Assembly (NCBI RefSeq): GCF_008725655.1
Contig: NZ_VYXP01000012.1
Location: 1-62,852, forward strand
Reading direction: 5' to 3'
Length of the DNA: 62,852 bases
DNA from: Marinihelvus fidelis
GTDB lineage: Bacteria; Pseudomonadota; Gammaproteobacteria; Xanthomonadales; SZUA-36
Below, piece after piece: positions 60,470-62,852 of the stretch. The position numbers and the translations under genes were made by a program. Each line of letters starts with the position of its first letter. Position 1 is the stretch's first letter. The notes beneath the pieces are model-generated. The model was not told the origin of the DNA and ran no database searches. It was given only the letters and a program-made list of their open reading frames with translations.

Positions 60470-61642
60470 ATGAATTTTCATGAATACCAGGCGAAGGAAC
60501 TGTTCGCCGAATATGGCATTCCCGTGCCCGCGGGAACGAACGCCACCACGCCGGACGAGGCCGTAGAGGCAGCGAAGGCGCTGGGCGGCGACATGTGGGT
60601 GGTGAAGGCCCAGGTGCACGCCGGCGGCCGCGGCAAGGCCGGCGGCGTCAAGCTGGTGAAGACGCTGGACGAGGTGCGCGCCGAGGCGGAGCGCATGCTC
60701 AACATGACCATCGAAACCTACCAGACCGGCGGCCTGGCGCTGCCCGTGGACTCGGTGCTGATCGCCGAGGCCACCGACATCGAGTCCGAGATCTACCTCT
60801 CGGCCCTGGTCGACCGCAACAACCGTTGCGTCACCTTCATGGGCTCTTCCGAAGGCGGCGTGGACATCGAGGAAGTGGCGGCCACTTCCCCGGAGAAGAT
60901 CATCACCGTCAAGGTGAACAACACCGCCGGCTTCCGCAGCTACGACGCGGCCAAGATGGGCTTCGGCATGGGCCTGTCGGTCAAGCACGTGCGCCAGCTG
61001 ACGAAGATCATGGGCGGCATCTACAAGCTGTTCGTGGAAAAAGACCTGGCGCTGGTCGAGGTGAACCCGCTGATCATCGACGGTAACGACGACCTGGTCG
61101 CGCTGGACGCCAAGATCAACGCCGACGAGGGCGCGCTGTTCCGCCACCCGGACCTGGCCGCCATGCGCGACACCCGCCAGGAAGACCCGACCGAGGTCGA
61201 GGCCCACGAGCTGGACCTGAACTACGTCACCCTGGACGGCAACATCGCCTGCATGGTGAACGGCGCGGGCCTGGCCATGGCCACCATGGACGTGATCAAG
61301 CTGAACGGCGGCGAGCCGGCCAACTTCCTGGACGTGGGCGGTACCGCCGACGCCGAGCGCGTGGCCGCGGCCTTCCGCCTGATCCTGTCCGGCGACAACG
61401 TCGAGGCCATCCTGGTGAACATTTTCGGCGGCATCGTGCGCTGTAACTGGATCGCCGAGGGTGTGCTCAAAGCCGTCGAGGAAGTGGGCGTGACCGTTCC
61501 GGTGATCGTCCGCCTGCAGGGCACCAATGCCGAACAGGGCCGGCAGATGCTGGCCGAATCCGACCTGGCGGTTATTCCCGCCGATGATTTGAACGACGCC
61601 GCCCAGAAAGCGGTGGCCGCAGCGAAGGGGGCCGCCGCATGA
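60470..61642 (+). CDS. sucC: Succinyl-CoA synthetase beta subunit
   Basis: A 390-aa ATP-grasp subunit of succinyl-CoA synthetase, which couples succinyl-CoA cleavage to nucleoside triphosphate formation in the TCA cycle. Motifs are [50 protein letters not shown] and the C-terminal domain [12 protein letters not shown] and [20 protein letters not shown] lies before ATG 60470. It overlaps sucD by 4 bp. Confidence 0.96.
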   Translation: MNFHEYQAKELFAEYGIPVPAGTNATTPDEAVEAAKALGGDMWVVKAQVHAGGRGKAGGVKLVKTLDEVRAEAERMLNMTIETYQTGGLALPVDSVLIAEATDIESEIYLSALVDRNNRCVTFMGSSEGGVDIEEVAATSPEKIITVKVNNTAGFRSYDAAKMGFGMGLSVKHVRQLTKIMGGIYKLFVEKDLALVEVNPLIIDGNDDLVALDAKINADEGALFRHPDLAAMRDTRQEDPTEVEAHELDLNYVTLDGNIACMVNGAGLAMATMDVIKLNGGEPANFLDVGGTADAERVAAAFRLILSGDNVEAILVNIFGGIVRCNWIAEGVLKAVEEVGVTVPVIVRLQGTNAEQGRQMLAESDLAVIPADDLNDAAQKAVAAAKGAAA

Positions 61643-62511
61643 GCATCCTGATTAACAAAGACACCAAGGTCATCTGCCAGGGCCTGACCGGCCAGCAGGG
61701 CACCTTCCACACCCAGCAGGCCATCGAGTACGGCACGAAAATGGTCGGCGGCGTGACGCCCGGCAAGGGCGGCCAGACCCACCTGGACCTGCCGGTGTTC
61801 GACACCGTGGCCGAGGCCGTGGGCGAGACCGGCGCGAACGCGTCCGTAATCTACGTGCCGCCGCCGTTCGCCGGCGACGCCATCATGGAAGCCGCCGACG
61901 CCGGTATCGAGCTGATCGTCGCCATCACCGAGGGTATCCCGGTGCACGACATGATGCGCGCCCGCGCCATGATCGACGGCATCCCGGGCTGCCGCCTGGT
62001 GGGTCCGAACTGCCCCGGCGTGATCACCCCTGATGAATGCAAGATCGGCATCATGCCGGGCTTCATCCACCAGGCGGGCCGCGTGGGCGTGGTCTCGCGC
62101 TCCGGCACGCTGACGTACGAAGCCGTTTACCAGACCACCCAGGCCGGCCTGGGCCAGACCACCTGCGTGGGCATCGGCGGCGACCCGATCAACGGCACCA
62201 ACTTCATCGACGTGCTGCGCCTGTTCCAGGACGATCCGGCCACCGAGGGCATCATCATGGTGGGCGAGATCGGCGGTTCGGCCGAGGAAGAAGCGGCCGA
62301 GTTCATCGCCGACTACGTGACCAAGCCCGTGGTGGCCTACATCGCCGGTGTCACGGCGCCCCCGGGCAAGCGCATGGGCCATGCCGGCGCCATCATTGCC
62401 GGCGGCAAGGGCACGGCCGAGGCCAAGTTCGCGGCGCTGGAAGAGGCGGGTGTGTCGACCGTCAAGTCTCCGGCTGACCTGGGCTCGGCGATCACCGAAG
62501 CCCTGGGCTAA
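61639..62511 (+). CDS. sucD: Succinyl-CoA synthetase alpha subunit
   Basis: A 290-aa CoA-binding subunit of the same enzyme. N-terminal [22 protein letters not shown] binds Co[12 protein letters not shown] and [23 protein letters not shown] follow, and the phosphohistidine is His248 in [17 protein letters not shown] 61639 overlaps sucC. The stop codon lies in the first unit of an 18-bp tandem repeat. Confidence 0.96.
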   Translation: MSILINKDTKVICQGLTGQQGTFHTQQAIEYGTKMVGGVTPGKGGQTHLDLPVFDTVAEAVGETGANASVIYVPPPFAGDAIMEAADAGIELIVAITEGIPVHDMMRARAMIDGIPGCRLVGPNCPGVITPDECKIGIMPGFIHQAGRVGVVSRSGTLTYEAVYQTTQAGLGQTTCVGIGGDPINGTNFIDVLRLFQDDPATEGIIMVGEIGGSAEEEAAEFIADYVTKPVVAYIAGVTAPPGKRMGHAGAIIAGGKGTAEAKFAALEEAGVSTVKSPADLGSAITEALG

Positions 62512-62558
62512 ACGCCCTCAGCGGGCTAAACGCCCTCAGCGAGCTAAACGCCCTCGCG
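62505..62558 (+). repeat. 18-bp tandem repeat over the sucD stop codon
   Basis: Three head-to-tail units of GGGCTAAACGCCCTCAGC (the last diverged) begin at 62505. Each unit carries an in-frame TAA, so translation meets three successive stops, and each contains a small GGGC/GCCC inverted repeat. Confidence 0.85.
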
Positions 62559-62560
62559 GG

Positions 62561-62763
62561 GCCGGGTGGGGGTATCCCCCGCCCGGGCCGTGGTCGCCTG
62601 GCCTTCGGCTTCCCTCGCTGTCACACCTTTATCGCGGTCGGCACGGCGGGCCATCCTGGCCCGGCGTGCCTCCGCGCGCCATCCCTGGCGCGCGGACCCC
62701 GCTAAAGCTGCGCCTGCTCGGCAGGCTCCAACACGGCCCGGGCAGGGAATACCCCCACCCGGC
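62561..62763 (+). repeat. Structured intergenic element, copy E
   Basis: A 203-bp element with 30-bp terminal inverted repeats matching at 28 of 30 positions (62561-62590 with 62734-62763). Inside are CTGGCCTTCGGCTTCCCTCG, the CGGTC closing stem, a hairpin at 62641-62669 (arms of 12, loop ATCCT), a hairpin at 62672-62695 (9-bp arms, loop ATCCCT), and CTCGGCAG. It begins 49 bp after the sucD stop, in the same orientation. Confidence 0.8.
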
Positions 62764-62798
62764 GTGAGGGTGTTCAGCCCCAGGAAGGCAGCGTTAGG

Positions 62799-62852
62799 GT
62801 CAGAGTAGGGGGTCAGAGTAGGGGGTCAGAGTAGGGGGTCAGAGCAGGGGGT
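62799..62852. repeat. 13-bp tandem repeat GTCAGAGTAGGGG at the window end
   Basis: Four units with a period of 13 bp begin at 62799, the last with one substitution (AGAGC), and the array may continue past the window. GGGGTCAGAGTA-type strings are often seen near REP-like and transposase-associated DNA, but no transposase is visible here. Confidence 0.8.

Overview
The window looks like chromosomal DNA from a GC-rich gammaproteobacterium. The division/cell-wall cluster, the lpxC-dciA-secA block, the pilA/pilBCD/pilRS block and sucCD are all gammaproteobacterial. A dcw cluster with mraY followed directly by ftsW and no murD, together with large secreted proteases, suggests the Lysobacterales (Xanthomonadales) side. 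That placement is inference. No 16S, tRNA, CRISPR array or complete insertion sequence is visible.

Layout. (1) 1-5.4 kb: dolP-yraN-lpoA on the minus strand, divergent from rsmI, then the RNase P RNA gene, with intergenic DNA full of structured repeats. (2) 5.4-22.1 kb: the dcw operon mraZ-rsmH-ftsL-ftsI-murE-murF-mraY-ftsW-murG-murC-ddlB-ftsQ-ftsA-ftsZ, almost entirely with overlapping start/stop codons, an ACGCGT-rich repeat spacer, then lpxC with its terminator. (3) 22.2-29.2 kb: a secreted beta/gamma-crystallin-like protein, a tiny lipoprotein, a CPBP-family membrane protein, dciA, a PIN/RHH pair, secA, and an AbrB/VapC pair. (4) 29.2-31.6 kb: a secreted subtilase. (5) 32-41.7 kb: an AT-richer surface-glycan locus transcribed divergently from a 56-bp gap, with two ATP-grasp enzymes, a WbqC-family protein, a VioA-like aminotransferase, a flippase, two GT2 enzymes, a methyltransferase and an oxidoreductase. 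(6) 41.8-49.5 kb: a minus-strand run pilB-pilC-pilD-coaE-membrane protein-wecE. (7) 49.6-56.3 kb: pilA with a sigma-54 promoter, an orphan egtB, a small toxin-antitoxin island, then pilR and pilS. (8) 56.6-60.3 kb: a large M36 metalloprotease with cysteine-rich modules. (9) 60.4-62.5 kb: sucC-sucD.

Working together: the dcw genes make lipid II and assemble the divisome; lpxC starts lipid A; secA exports envelope and secreted proteins; LpoA and DolP support the outer-membrane and peptidoglycan machinery. PilS/PilR probably drive the sigma-54 promoter of pilA, while PilB, PilC and PilD power, anchor and process pilins. The glycan locus appears to make and attach 4-amino-4,6-dideoxy sugars to a surface polymer.

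The most unusual signal is a family of five intergenic elements (about 187-300 bp). They share the same loops and joining sequences, but their stems, including the terminal inverted repeat, differ from copy to copy while staying self-complementary. Four of the five begin within about 50 nt of a gene's 3' end, in that gene's orientation. This pattern is what a conserved folded RNA or single-stranded DNA would leave.
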